Assembly (NCBI GenBank): GCA_003558575.1
Contig: PWPY01000047.1
Location: 1 to 12,011, forward strand
Direction of reading: 5' to 3'
Length of the DNA: 12,011 nucleotides
From: Desulfonatronovibrio sp.
GTDB taxonomy: Bacteria > Desulfobacterota > Desulfovibrionia > Desulfovibrionales > Desulfonatronovibrionaceae
The notes under the pieces were generated by a model, which was given only the letters and a program-made list of their open reading frames with translations, did not search any database and had not been told where the DNA came from. The position numbers and the translations under genes are program-made. The stretch's first letter is position 1. Each line of letters begins with the position of its first letter. Positions 1-7,924 of this stretch are shown in pieces.

Positions 1-102
1 AATATCGGCAGCGACCAGGGCCATGATGCCTTTCTGCTTCCAGGAAACCGCATGGGTGAGGTTGTCACTGGATTCCTTACCAGGCTGGAAAAGGAGGCAT
101 AA
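1..102 (+). CDS. metX: Homoserine O-acetyltransferase, C-terminal end (partial)
   Basis: The first 33 codons in frame 1 read up to a TAA at 100-102 and contain GHDAFL, the C-terminal motif of the MetX alpha/beta-hydrolase family. Its His is the last member of the catalytic triad. MetX acylates homoserine with acetyl-CoA (some members use succinyl-CoA) in methionine synthesis in the cytoplasm. Only the tail is present; the gene begins left of the window. The identity is strengthened by metW starting two bases after the stop, since metX-metW is a widespread gene pair. The metW ribosome binding site lies inside the last metX codons, so the two are probably translationally coupled. Confidence 0.85.
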   Translation, partial: NIGSDQGHDAFLLPGNRMGEVVTGFLTRLEKEA

Positions 103-104
103 TA

Positions 105-776
105 GTGAACCAGACAAAACTCCAACATAATATAGACTGGTCCAGGAGCACTTCCAGGGACAGGGTATTTGATCACCTGATCTGTCAGCTGACAGGAACA
201 GGCGAGCGGGTCCTGGACCTTGGATGCGGCAGTGGAGATCTGCTGCTCCTGCTGAAAAGAGAAAAAGGGATCAGAGAACTGGGGATTGAACTGGATTCTG
301 AATACGCGGCAGATTGTCTTGCCCGGGGATTAAGCGTAATTCAGGGAGATCTTGAGGAAAGCATCAATGATTTTAATGCGAATTCCTTTGATCTAATCAT
401 ACTGAATCAGGTCATGCTCAGCGTGCCCAATCCCCTGAAATTGCTTGAAAACGGCCTCCGGGTGGGCAAAAGGGTTATAATCACCTTCCCGAATTTCGCC
501 CATTGGCGAATCCGTCTGCAGATCATGTTCAGAGGCAGGCTGCCTGTAAACAGATATCTCCCTTATGAATGGTACGAAACTCCAAATATCAGGCTGGCCA
601 CAGTGGATGACTTCATGAATCTTTGTCAGCAAAAACAGATCACTTTGCTGGAAAAGCAATTCATAAGTCAAAGCAGCAATGGGAAACTCAGACCAGTTAT
701 CTTCCGGCCTAATCTGCGTAGCTCCGTGGCATTATTTTGTCTGACCAGCCATGACCGGAATATTAAGAATGATTAA
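105..776 (+). CDS. metW: MetW, methionine biosynthesis methyltransferase-like protein
   Basis: This encodes 223 residues from a GTG start. AAGGAGG at 91-97 lies 7 bases upstream of the GTG and supports it. The protein has a class I SAM-methyltransferase fold signature: motif I LDLGCGSG at residues 37-44 and an acidic motif II IELD at 61-64. The stretch FPNFAHWRIRLQ (128-139) with RGRLPV, and the segment around WYETPNIRLATVDDF (156-170), are typical of MetW. MetW is known as a partner of MetX and is needed for full homoserine acyltransferase activity in some bacteria; its own methyl-transfer substrate is not established. Length matches the family, with a slightly longer tail. The gene is in an operon with metX. 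Confidence 0.93.
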   Translation: MNQTKLQHNIDWSRSTSRDRVFDHLICQLTGTGERVLDLGCGSGDLLLLLKREKGIRELGIELDSEYAADCLARGLSVIQGDLEESINDFNANSFDLIILNQVMLSVPNPLKLLENGLRVGKRVIITFPNFAHWRIRLQIMFRGRLPVNRYLPYEWYETPNIRLATVDDFMNLCQQKQITLLEKQFISQSSNGKLRPVIFRPNLRSSVALFCLTSHDRNIKND

Positions 777-902
777 CAGTAAAGCTACCCCTTCTGGGTC
801 AACCTGGGTTTATTCGGTCAAAAGCCGTCCCATTTCCATATTCAGGTTCTGCAGGGCAGCTGCATCCTTTTCAAACATTTTAACCAAATAAAGGAAATCA
901 AT

Positions 903-1369
903 ATGGCAAAAATAGTCGCTGTCTGCGTCAGTCATAGAAAAGGCCAGAGGAAAAAAACATCAATCAGGGTAATCTAATTCGAGAATACGGTCTGGAAAAC
1001 GATGCACACGCCGGTAACTGGCACCGCCAGGTTAGTCTGCTGGCAATGGAAAGCATCTATAAAATGCGCATGGCTGGTCTGGATGTGGGTCCAGGTGATT
1101 TTGCCGAAAATCTGACTACAGAGGGTATTGAGCTCTTTACTCTGCCTCTTGGAACAAAACTGAGAATTGGACATGAAGCTGTTGGTCAGGTCACCCAGAT
1201 TGGAAAAGAATGCCACACCCGCTGCGCCATATTTCATCAGGCCGGAGACTGCGTCATGCCCAGAGAAGGGATTTTCATCAGAGTTCTAAACGGAGGGCAG
1301 GTCAATATTGGAGATGAAATTATGATTTTGAAACAGGAGCCGGTCAATTTTAATGTCGGCCCTGCCTGA
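903..1369 (+). pseudogene. MOSC-domain protein, frame interrupted by a -1 shift
   Basis: An ATG at 903, preceded by AAGGA at 891-895, opens a frame reading MAKIVAVCVSHRKGQRKK, typical of the N-terminus of short MOSC proteins. It stops at TAA 975-977. The rest continues in the -1 frame as GNLIREYGLENDAHAG, then WHRQVSLLA, GLDVGPGDFAENLTTEGI, IGKECHTRCAIFHQAGDCVM and PREGIFIRVLNGG, ending at TGA 1367-1369. One extra base at the A7 run 951-957 would restore a single product of about 155 residues, the usual size for stand-alone MOSC proteins. MOSC domains bind sulfur or molybdenum cofactor through a conserved Cys; this family is often linked to molybdopterin metabolism. An ATG at 1046 would yield only a 107-residue fragment. 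It could be a sequencing error, a real decaying gene or a slippage-dependent gene. Confidence 0.8.
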
Positions 1370-1658
1370 TGCCCTGAAAAACCCATTGATTACTCATGCC
1401 ATCAACACCTGATTCACAAACGCGAAAGCGTGGCAGCCAGTTAGTTTGTATCTGAAAATCTTTCTTTCCAGATGTTGAAAATACCGGTTTTCTTTTCAGA
1501 AACGAGGTTTTTTCTTTTGGCAAGGAAATCAAGCAATCATGAACAGGCGTATAATTAATACGTTGACGAACAACTGTGCAGACTGACCTGTCTGCATGAG
1601 AACACGCACAGTCGGGCGCCGCCATAAGGAAAAAGAACCATCTCTGGATGAAAACCAG
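1370..1658. other. Convergent intergenic gap, no gene seen
   Basis: This gap of 289 bases lies between the ends of the MOSC gene and the LUD gene. No frame in it gives a recognisable protein; the open frames that reach it are antisense to the LUD gene. It contains small inverted repeats: ACGC-GAAA-GCGT near 1421-1436, CGTAT/ATACG at about 1549-1563, and a 7-bp stem at 1577-1596. A T-rich stretch lies at about 1508-1518. None makes a convincing intrinsic terminator, although one would be expected between convergent genes. Confidence 0.5.
1577..1596. repeat. 7-bp inverted repeat between convergent genes
   Basis: TGCAGAC at 1577-1583 is exactly complementary to GTCTGCA at 1590-1596, with a 6-base loop. 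It lies about 60 bases beyond the stop of the minus-strand LUD gene. There is no T-tract on either side, so a termination role is possible but not shown. Confidence 0.4.
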
Positions 1659-2312
1659 TTAAAGCCCCAGATCCTGGTTGATCAGACCCACAATAATCCT
1701 GCCTTTGGGGAAAGATTTCTCAGTAATCGTCCAGACATTACATATCCGGTCAGGGCTTTCACAATCATGACAATACGCTGTTTTGGCACACGGAGTTTTC
1801 TTGTTCAGACGCATGGCATTGGTCGGGGCTGAATAATCCTTGATCCGGTCCATGGCATCATCAAGATCTCCCACAATCTTATTGCGCCCACAAAGTACAA
1901 TAACATTCTTAGGTCCAAAAACCAAAGCCCCTACCCTGTTGCCAATCATATCAAGATTCACCAGGAAACCCTGCTCTGTAACCGCATTGGTCCCGGTCAA
2001 AAACAAATCTGTCAAAAGGGCCTGCCGCCTCATCTCTATGGCGGCTTCCGGTCCACCGCTTTTGTCATAGGTATCAATAATATTGATGCCCTGTTTATTT
2101 TTCAATGCATCATAAAGACCCGTATCCTTAAAAGTTGCGGACCCGCCCCAGGAAATAGAACCAGGGTTGATCTCCGGGATAATCTCATTAAGAATTGTAT
2201 CTTTGGCTTGCTCTTTTGTCTGAGCCACAAAACATCTGAAATTATTTTCTTCTAAGTTTTCCTTGATTCTAACTAACTTGATCTTCCAGAAAATATCAAC
2301 TTCGCTGGACAT
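1659..2312 (-). CDS. LUD-domain protein (lactate utilisation/LutC-YkgG family)
   Basis: This encodes 217 residues from the ATG at 2310-2312, chosen because GGAGG (plus strand 2321-2325) sits 8 bases upstream. A GTG at 2325-2327 would overlap that ribosome binding site and is rejected. Family features are WGGSATFKDTGLYDAL (about residues 55-70), the conserved GTNAVTEQGFLVNLDMIGNRVG (107-128), VFGPKNVIVLCGRNKIV (131-147) and a cysteine cluster C175-x5-C181-x2-C184-x6-C191 within a TPCAKT...SPDRIC context. LUD proteins include subunits of the LutABC lactate oxidase, but many single-gene members have no assigned reaction. No lutA- or lutB-like gene lies nearby, so lactate oxidation is not demonstrated. 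The gene diverges from ablA, with convergent neighbours on its 3' side. Confidence 0.9.
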   Translation of the reverse strand: MSSEVDIFWKIKLVRIKENLEENNFRCFVAQTKEQAKDTILNEIIPEINPGSISWGGSATFKDTGLYDALKNKQGINIIDTYDKSGGPEAAIEMRRQALLTDLFLTGTNAVTEQGFLVNLDMIGNRVGALVFGPKNVIVLCGRNKIVGDLDDAMDRIKDYSAPTNAMRLNKKTPCAKTAYCHDCESPDRICNVWTITEKSFPKGRIIVGLINQDLGL

Positions 2313-2457
2313 ATCTGAAGCCTCCACGTTTAAAATACGATATTTATCAATATGTTACCATCAGGCATGCAACACTGCCCCAAGCCGGCACAATTACTAT
2401 ATAGACCACCAGGAATCCTCAATTGTCAAGGCGTCTGAAGCGCTATTTTGCACCAAC

Positions 2458-2486
2458 TTGATTAATTCGCATCAATAGGGTATAGA
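2458..2486 (+). promoter_or_regulatory. Possible sigma70 promoter for ablAB
   Basis: TTGATT at 2458-2463 and TATAGA at 2481-2486 are separated by exactly 17 bases. Both hexamers match the consensus at 4 of 6 positions. Initiation would fall near 2493, giving a leader of about 26 bases before the ATG at 2519. The surrounding divergent gap (2313-2518) is AT-rich and has no gene. Confidence 0.4.
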
Positions 2487-2518
2487 AGATAATTGAATCA
2501 GAATTATGAGATTGAGCA

Positions 2519-3964
2519 ATGATGCTCCATCTCGAAACTCAACAGGACTTTTTTACAATGTATCAGTTAAATGAAAAAGACACTAAGGTCGCCAGAAAGA
2601 TGACCAATGACCTTGATGAGTCTACCAAAATTTCATCAGAACATATCCAAGGCAAGACAGGCAAAATGGATGAGAAAAAAGCACAGAAACATTTTTCCTC
2701 TTCAGACTGGAAATCCAGCTGGACAGACTGGAAATGGCATATTCAAAATTCCATACGCGGCATTGATGAATTTGAGCGTCTTTTGAATATAAAATTTCCT
2801 GAGTTGGAAAGAAAGGCATTTAATCAGACCTGTGACAAATTCCCCATGTCTGTCACTCCATACTATCTATCCCTGATTGAACCTGATGATTATGCCAATG
2901 ATCCGGTTTTCAGACAATCTTTTCCATCACCTCAGGAACTCATCATTGAAAGGTCTGATATGGCGGACCCTCTGCACGAGGAAGAAGACAGCCCAACCCC
3001 TGGAATTACTCATCGCTATCCAGACAGGGTCCTCTTCCATATCAGCAATATCTGCTCCATGTATTGCAGGCATTGCACCCGAAAACGTAAAGTTGGCGAT
3101 AAGGATACCATGCCCGGCAGAAAAGAACTGCTTAAGGGTATTGAATACATCAAGAATACTCCCCAAATAAAAGATGTACTCCTTTCAGGCGGAGATCCCC
3201 TGATGCTTTCTGACGAGCGTCTGGACTGGGTTCTTGGGGAGCTGGGCAAAATAGACCATGTTGATGTGGTGCGTATTGGTTCAAGAATGCCTGTGGTTCT
3301 GCCATACAGGATTACAGACGACCTTGTTCATATGCTTAAGAAACACCACCCATTATGGCTTAACACGCATTTCAATCACCCCAGAGAAATCACATCTACA
3401 TCCAGAAATGCATTGACCAGACTGGCTGATGCTGGGATTCCTCTTGGCAATCAGACTGTACTTCTGGCTGGAATAAATGATTGTCAGCGTCTCATTAAAA
3501 CCCTGAATCAGAAACTTATTAAAAATAGGGTAAGACCTTATTACATATACCAGTGTGATCTTTCAGAAGGCCTGACTCACTTTCGCACTCCGGTTGGAAA
3601 GGGTATTGAAATAATTGAGAGCTTACGTGGACACACCAGTGGATTTTCAGTTCCCACCTATGTAGTTGATTCTCCGGGTGGAGGTGGAAAAATACCCATA
3701 ATGCCCAACTATATTGTGTCCTGGGGTGCAAATAAAGTCATCCTGCGCAATTTTGAGGGAGTGATAACCACTTACTCAGAACCGGAAAGTTATGAAGCCA
3801 AATTCTGTGATCGTGACTGCAAGTCATGCAATCTGCAGCTCAAAGAAGACGATGCCACAGAACAATGCATAGGCATTGAAAAGCTGCTCTCAGACAGCGA
3901 TGATACACAAAGTCTTACTCCCAGCGACAACTCACGTATGGAGAGAAGAAACAATGTTGCCTGA
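2519..3964 (+). CDS. ablA: Lysine 2,3-aminomutase (radical SAM, PLP)
   Basis: This enzyme converts L-lysine to L-beta-lysine using a [4Fe-4S]/SAM radical and PLP. In 481-residue numbering, the radical-SAM cysteines are C179, C183 and C186 (CSMYCRHC), and the PLP lysine is K391 in PGGGGKIP. R188, D347 and D384 align at a constant offset of 54 with R134, D293 and D330 of the Clostridium subterminale enzyme as I recall its numbering. The two Asp residues bind the lysine side-chain amine, which favours lysine over glutamate aminomutase. C322 with C430, C434 and C437 may form the structural zinc site. The N-terminus is about 50 charged residues longer than the clostridial one. The ribosome binding site at 2519 is weak, so starts at 2558, 2600 or 2666 are possible. 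It overlaps ablB, pointing to osmolyte synthesis rather than lysine fermentation. Confidence 0.93.
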   Translation: MMLHLETQQDFFTMYQLNEKDTKVARKMTNDLDESTKISSEHIQGKTGKMDEKKAQKHFSSSDWKSSWTDWKWHIQNSIRGIDEFERLLNIKFPELERKAFNQTCDKFPMSVTPYYLSLIEPDDYANDPVFRQSFPSPQELIIERSDMADPLHEEEDSPTPGITHRYPDRVLFHISNICSMYCRHCTRKRKVGDKDTMPGRKELLKGIEYIKNTPQIKDVLLSGGDPLMLSDERLDWVLGELGKIDHVDVVRIGSRMPVVLPYRITDDLVHMLKKHHPLWLNTHFNHPREITSTSRNALTRLADAGIPLGNQTVLLAGINDCQRLIKTLNQKLIKNRVRPYYIYQCDLSEGLTHFRTPVGKGIEIIESLRGHTSGFSVPTYVVDSPGGGGKIPIMPNYIVSWGANKVILRNFEGVITTYSEPESYEAKFCDRDCKSCNLQLKEDDATEQCIGIEKLLSDSDDTQSLTPSDNSRMERRNNVA

Positions 3965-4790
3965 TACAATTATCAACATGGGCAATTCCACAGTCCAGCA
4001 TGGCCCCATGAGTGATCGGGTCTATCTCATGAGCATGGCAGAAAATGACAGTCCGGATATCGTATCCAGGCTTGATAAACTTTCCTGTGAAAAAGGTTAT
4101 ACCAAGATATTTGCCAAAGTTCCGGATAGCTGTTCCCCTTTGTTTAAAGAAGCAGGATATATTACAGAAGCTTATGTGCCTGGGCTGTTCAATGGAGAAG
4201 AAGATGCAAGATTCATGGGAAAGTATCTGGACAAGGAACGTGCAAGGCCTTCAGACCCTGAACTCATAGACAATGTACTCGAGGTTGCCAGATCCAAGGC
4301 CCAGAGTCCTTCACAAGCAAGCCTTCCTCAAGGGTATGAGGTTAGAGCCATGAACCATCAGGATGCAAATGAAATGGCTCAGGTTTATAAGCAGGTGTTT
4401 GATTCATATCCCTTTCCTGTATTTGATCCTGACTATCTCCTTGAAACCATGGAGAAAAACGTTGTCTACTTTGGCATGACTCATAATAACAGGATTGTGG
4501 GACTTGCTTCAGCTGAAACAGATCCCAAGTCATTATCCGCTGAAATGACTGACTTTGCTACCCTGCCCTCTCATAGAGGGCAGGGTCTTGCTGGCGTTCT
4601 TCTGGAATTCATGCTCAATGAGATGAGTAATACAAGAATATCCACATTATTTACCATAGCCAGGGCTGTCTCCTTTGGAATGAACATTACATTTGCCAGG
4701 GCAGGCTTTGAGTTTAGCGGTACCCTCATTAATAACACCCACATTGCCGGCCAGATAGAAAGCATGAATGTCTGGCATTACAACTTGTAA
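3954..4790 (+). CDS. ablB: Beta-lysine N-acetyltransferase (GNAT)
   Basis: This encodes 278 residues. AblB acetylates the side-chain amine of beta-lysine with acetyl-CoA, giving N-epsilon-acetyl-beta-lysine, a cytoplasmic compatible solute known from methanogens and some bacteria under salt stress. The C-terminal half is a GNAT fold: [10 protein letters not shown] (about 181-190), then [20 protein letters not shown] (197-216) with the acetyl-CoA loop R208-GQGLAG, and a terminal [20 protein letters not shown] segment. The N-terminal half (about 1-125) is the family-specific extension. The ATG at 3954 is preferred because GGAG at 3940-3943 precedes it and it overlaps the ablA stop by 11 bases. 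A longer frame from 3876 would lie deep inside ablA. Translational coupling to ablA is likely. Confidence 0.92.
   Translation: MLPDTIINMGNSTVQHGPMSDRVYLMSMAENDSPDIVSRLDKLSCEKGYTKIFAKVPDSCSPLFKEAGYITEAYVPGLFNGEEDARFMGKYLDKERARPSDPELIDNVLEVARSKAQSPSQASLPQGYEVRAMNHQDANEMAQVYKQVFDSYPFPVFDPDYLLETMEKNVVYFGMTHNNRIVGLASAETDPKSLSAEMTDFATLPSHRGQGLAGVLLEFMLNEMSNTRISTLFTIARAVSFGMNITFARAGFEFSGTLINNTHIAGQIESMNVWHYNL
4560..4586. repeat. Perfect 12-bp hairpin inside ablB
   Basis: ACCCTGCCCTCT at 4560-4571 is exactly complementary to AGAGGGCAGGGT at 4575-4586, with a 3-base loop (CAT). It lies in the codons for TLPSHRGQG, the acetyl-CoA-binding loop of AblB. The sequence after it is not a T-tract, so a standard intrinsic terminator is unlikely. 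Confidence 0.75.
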
Positions 4791-4826
4791 AAAGGCAACT
4801 TTTCACAGTCTGATAAGCACATACCC

Positions 4827-4855
4827 TTGAAAATTTTATCTTTGCCCTTTATAAG
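4827..4855 (+). promoter_or_regulatory. Likely sigma70 promoter for the activase operon
   Basis: TTGAAA at 4827-4832 and TATAAG at 4850-4855 each match the consensus at 5 of 6 positions and are separated by 17 bases. Initiation near 4862 would give a leader of about 30 bases before the ATG at 4893. The position, between the end of ablB and the next gene, suggests that the activase genes are transcribed separately from ablAB. Confidence 0.55.
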
Positions 4856-4872
4856 TACTTATCAACACTTAT
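4851..4872. promoter_or_regulatory. Operator-like palindrome over the activase promoter
   Basis: ATAAGTACTTAT at 4851-4862 is a perfect 12-base palindrome overlapping the -10 element and the expected start point. A third half-site, ACTTAT, follows at 4867-4872. The arrangement fits a repressor site, but the binding protein is unknown. Confidence 0.4.
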
Positions 4873-4892
4873 AATAATTGGGAGCAAAGCCA

Positions 4893-7800
4893 ATGAAATA
4901 TGATTTGGGAATTGATATAGGCTCTGTAAGCATCAATTGTATTCTCATTGATGAACAGAGGCAGGTGATTTTTGAAGCACCTTACAAAAGACATTTCGGC
5001 CTGATAGTCGAAGAAACCAGCTCCACCTTAGAAGAAATTTTCAGCAAATTTAATCAGAACAATATCAGGTCTGTATCTTTTACCGGCAGCCAGGGGCAAA
5101 GCATAAGCCAGCTTCTGGATGCCCCTTTTGAGGTGGAGACCATTGCCCAGGTTCTGGGTACCACCAGGATCATGCCCGGAGTAAGGACCATCATTGCCAT
5201 TGGTGGACAGGATGCAGCCCTTTTTCAGCTGGGATATGACGAATATGATAACTGGTATCTTGAGGCCTTTAACCTCAACTCTCCCTGTGCTTCTGGAACA
5301 GGCTCCTTTATTGACCAGCAGGCAGAACGTCTGGCCTTTGCCATGTATGGTGGTGACTTTGAAATGGACCAGAACAAGCTGCAGAAGGTTCTGGCCGACT
5401 TTATAAGTCTTGGCCTGAAAAGTACTTATCCAGCCCCTGTGGCCTGCAGATGCACGGTCTTTACCAAATCTGACATGATTCATCTCCAAAACAAAGGTGA
5501 ATCCTTAAGCAATATCATTGCCGGTCTCCACCAGGGAACCGCCGCAAACTACCTGAGTACCATTGTTTCCAATCGCACCCTTAACCATCCTCTGGCTTTT
5601 ATCGGAGGCATGGCATCCAATGAACTTCAGGTCAACGCCTTCAGAAAGCACTTTCCAGACATTAAAATACCCGGCTATCATGCCTCTCTTGGAGCCCTGG
5701 GTACAGCCCTTCAGACAGCTGATCAGGGTATTACCAACAGCATAGACCTGAAAAAGATCAAAGATGAAGGCAGATCTTCCACATACAATTTTCCAAGGGC
5801 TGAGAAGCTTGACCTTAAATTGTCATCATTCAACTCTGATAACAATCTTGAACCTGTTCAAAACTCAACCCACAAAAAGACACCTGCCTTTCTGGGTATA
5901 GATATAGGTTCAACCTCAACCAAGTACTGCCTCATAAATAATAAGGGCCGGATAATTCACAAAAAATATGTGGCAACCAAGGGCAAACCCATTGAAGTTG
6001 CCCAGGACCTTATTAAGTCTCTGGAATCAGAAATGGGTCAACATATTGATCTTCAGACAGTGGCAACAACCGGGTCAGGCCGAAATGTTGTAGGTGATTT
6101 CATGGACGCTGATCTCATTATTGACGAAATTACTGCCCATGCCAAAGGCGCTGTAGCTGTCAACAAAGACATTGACACCATCTTTGAGATAGGAGGTCAG
6201 GACTCCAAGTACATATCCATCAGAGATTCATACCCTGTAGACTTTGTCATGAACAAAATCTGCGCCGCAGGAACCGGGAGCTTTCTGCACGAGCTGGCCA
6301 ATAAAATGAAGATCAATATTGTAGACCAGTTCCAGGACATTGCTCTTGGCGCTGAGAATCCAGTAAATCTTGCTGAACGCTGCACTGTATTCATGGAATC
6401 GGACCTGGTGGGATATGCCCAGAAAGGAGCCAAAAGTGAAGACCTTATTGCCGGGCTCTGTTTTGCCATAGTACGCAATTACCTGCACCGGGTAGTGGAA
6501 AACCGCCCCATAGGCAATAAAATAATGTTTCTGGGTGGTCCTTCCTTGAACAAAGGCATTGTGGCGGCATTTGAAAGGGTAATAAACAAGCAGATTATTG
6601 TCCCAAAACACCGAGAGGTCATGGGTGCGTTCGGGGCCGCTTTAACCAGCATGGAAATGCTTGAGTCAGGAGATTTCCAGTTCAAGGAAAGGTCACTTTC
6701 CAAGCTGGCTGACACAAAGGTCAGCTTCAAGGAGTCCATCTGCAGGGCAGATAAAAACTGTCACAATGAGTGCAAGTTAAAGATCTACCGTTTTGGAAAC
6801 CGCAAGAGTATCTGGGGTGGAGATTGCGGGAAATATGAAAGCTCTGCAGGAAACACCGCCATTTCAGATAATTATTTTCGTCAGCGAAAAGAAATCTTTG
6901 ACTCTTTTCTGCCCATGGATTTTATCCTGGTCCATGAAAAGGAAAAAAAGTCCCTGCCCGGCAGACCGGTTATTGGCATCCCCATGGCCTTACATTCATT
7001 GGAATGGGGGGTCCTTTGGGCCAATATCTTTGCCAAGCTCGGGTGCAATGTACGCTTAAGCCTGCCCACCAGTCAGGCTACTGTATCTGCTGGAGTCGAG
7101 TCCATGACTGCTGAGACCTGCTTTCCAGTCAAGGTCTTTCAGGGTCATGTCAAGAACCTGCTTCAGTCTGACTCTGACTATCTTTTCCTGCCCAACCCAA
7201 TCAACATTCCCACTCCTGGCGATGACGATGAGCGCGGACTTTTCTGCCCCATGGTTGAAAGCTCCCAGTATATGGTCAAGGCAGCTCTGAAGATTGATGA
7301 TGACCGGATCATAAGACCCACCCTGTTTCTAAAGGAAGGTCTATTGATGACGGCAGATGCCATTTTTGAATCTCTTCCTTCAAATCTTGGATTTACCAGA
7401 AAACAAGTTATTGAAGCAGTTGAAGCATCCTGGCAGAAGCAGAAGGACTTCAAGGAAGCCCTCAAGAAAAGGGGAAAAGAAATCCTTGCTCAATTGGGCC
7501 ATAAACAGCCTATATGGGTTGTTACCGGCAGGCCATACAACCTCTATGATGAACGAATGAATTTGAGGCTTGGCCAACAATTAGCCAAACTGGGCATTAA
7601 TGCACTGCCTATGGATTTCATCGAGCATGACAGTGTTGATCTGTCAGATTTTCCCAGGATGTACTGGGGACTTGGGGGGAGAATACTAAGGATCGCCAAA
7701 CTCATCGCAGACAATTCCAACTGGTTCGCCATGCACATGACTAACTTTTCCTGCGGACCCGACTCTTTTCTGGAGCACTTTTATGAACACATACTCAGAA

Positions 7801-7919
7801 AAAAACCGCCCCTGATCCTGGAACTTGATGAACACAGTGCAGTAGCAGGAATTCTGACCCGCATAGAGGCATATGACAATGTGGTCAAAAACATCCGCAA
7901 AGAATCAGGGATAGGATAG
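4893..7919 (+). CDS. Tandem-domain acyl-CoA dehydratase activase (HgdC/BcrA-type ATPase) with DUF2229-like region
   Basis: This encodes 1008 residues from an ATG with GGAG at 4880-4883; a TTG at 4878 is rejected because it overlaps that site. There are two ASKHA-fold activase domains. Domain 1 has phosphate loop LGIDIGSVS (about 5-13) and cluster cysteines C132 (SPCASGTGSF) and C187 (CRCTVFTKSD). Domain 2 has LGIDIGSTSTK (about 334-344), C457 (KICAAGTGSF) and C497 (ERCTVFMESD). In HgdC and its relatives, one such Cys pair per subunit binds a [4Fe-4S] cluster bridging a dimer. ATP hydrolysis drives low-potential electrons into 2-hydroxyacyl-CoA dehydratases or benzoyl-CoA reductases. A cysteine group follows (C617, C623, C627, C645), then a DUF2229-like region from about 690 containing AETCFPVKV and NFSCGPDSF. 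It is probably a self-contained two-lobe electron pump; its acceptor is unknown. The next gene starts 5 bases downstream. Confidence 0.9.
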   Translation: MKYDLGIDIGSVSINCILIDEQRQVIFEAPYKRHFGLIVEETSSTLEEIFSKFNQNNIRSVSFTGSQGQSISQLLDAPFEVETIAQVLGTTRIMPGVRTIIAIGGQDAALFQLGYDEYDNWYLEAFNLNSPCASGTGSFIDQQAERLAFAMYGGDFEMDQNKLQKVLADFISLGLKSTYPAPVACRCTVFTKSDMIHLQNKGESLSNIIAGLHQGTAANYLSTIVSNRTLNHPLAFIGGMASNELQVNAFRKHFPDIKIPGYHASLGALGTALQTADQGITNSIDLKKIKDEGRSSTYNFPRAEKLDLKLSSFNSDNNLEPVQNSTHKKTPAFLGIDIGSTSTKYCLINNKGRIIHKKYVATKGKPIEVAQDLIKSLESEMGQHIDLQTVATTGSGRNVVGDFMDADLIIDEITAHAKGAVAVNKDIDTIFEIGGQDSKYISIRDSYPVDFVMNKICAAGTGSFLHELANKMKINIVDQFQDIALGAENPVNLAERCTVFMESDLVGYAQKGAKSEDLIAGLCFAIVRNYLHRVVENRPIGNKIMFLGGPSLNKGIVAAFERVINKQIIVPKHREVMGAFGAALTSMEMLESGDFQFKERSLSKLADTKVSFKESICRADKNCHNECKLKIYRFGNRKSIWGGDCGKYESSAGNTAISDNYFRQRKEIFDSFLPMDFILVHEKEKKSLPGRPVIGIPMALHSLEWGVLWANIFAKLGCNVRLSLPTSQATVSAGVESMTAETCFPVKVFQGHVKNLLQSDSDYLFLPNPINIPTPGDDDERGLFCPMVESSQYMVKAALKIDDDRIIRPTLFLKEGLLMTADAIFESLPSNLGFTRKQVIEAVEASWQKQKDFKEALKKRGKEILAQLGHKQPIWVVTGRPYNLYDERMNLRLGQQLAKLGINALPMDFIEHDSVDLSDFPRMYWGLGGRILRIAKLIADNSNWFAMHMTNFSCGPDSFLEHFYEHILRKKPPLILELDEHSAVAGILTRIEAYDNVVKNIRKESGIG

Positions 7920-7924
7920 AAAAT

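Noticed and set aside
951..958. Classical X_XXY_YYZ programmed frameshift heptamer in the MOSC gene
   Set aside because: In the incoming frame (AGG AAA AAA ACA), tandem slippage would leave a mismatch at GAA or AAC. Only single-tRNA slippage or transcriptional slippage on the A7 run would work.
1550..1555. Perfect TATAAT in the gap after the MOSC gene
   Set aside because: No -35 element at proper spacing and no gene downstream on that strand.
2310..2327. GTG at 2327 as start of the LUD gene
   Set aside because: The GTG overlaps the GGAGG ribosome binding site of the ATG at 2312, which has ideal spacing.
2396..2429. Minus-strand promoter for the LUD gene: perfect TTGACA (plus 2424-2429) with TATAGT (plus 2396-2401) or TATATA (plus 2398-2403)
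   Set aside because: The spacers are 22 and 20 bases, outside the normal 16-18, so I could not support it as a feature even though the -35 hexamer is perfect.
3876..3953. Longer ablB start at 3876
   Set aside because: It would overlap ablA by about 89 bases, and the extra residues do not resemble AblB. The ATG at 3954 has a better site and a short overlap.
5028..5489. 153-codon open frame on the minus strand inside the activase gene
   Set aside because: It is antisense to the conserved first activase domain, starts without a ribosome binding site and shows no recognisable protein motifs.
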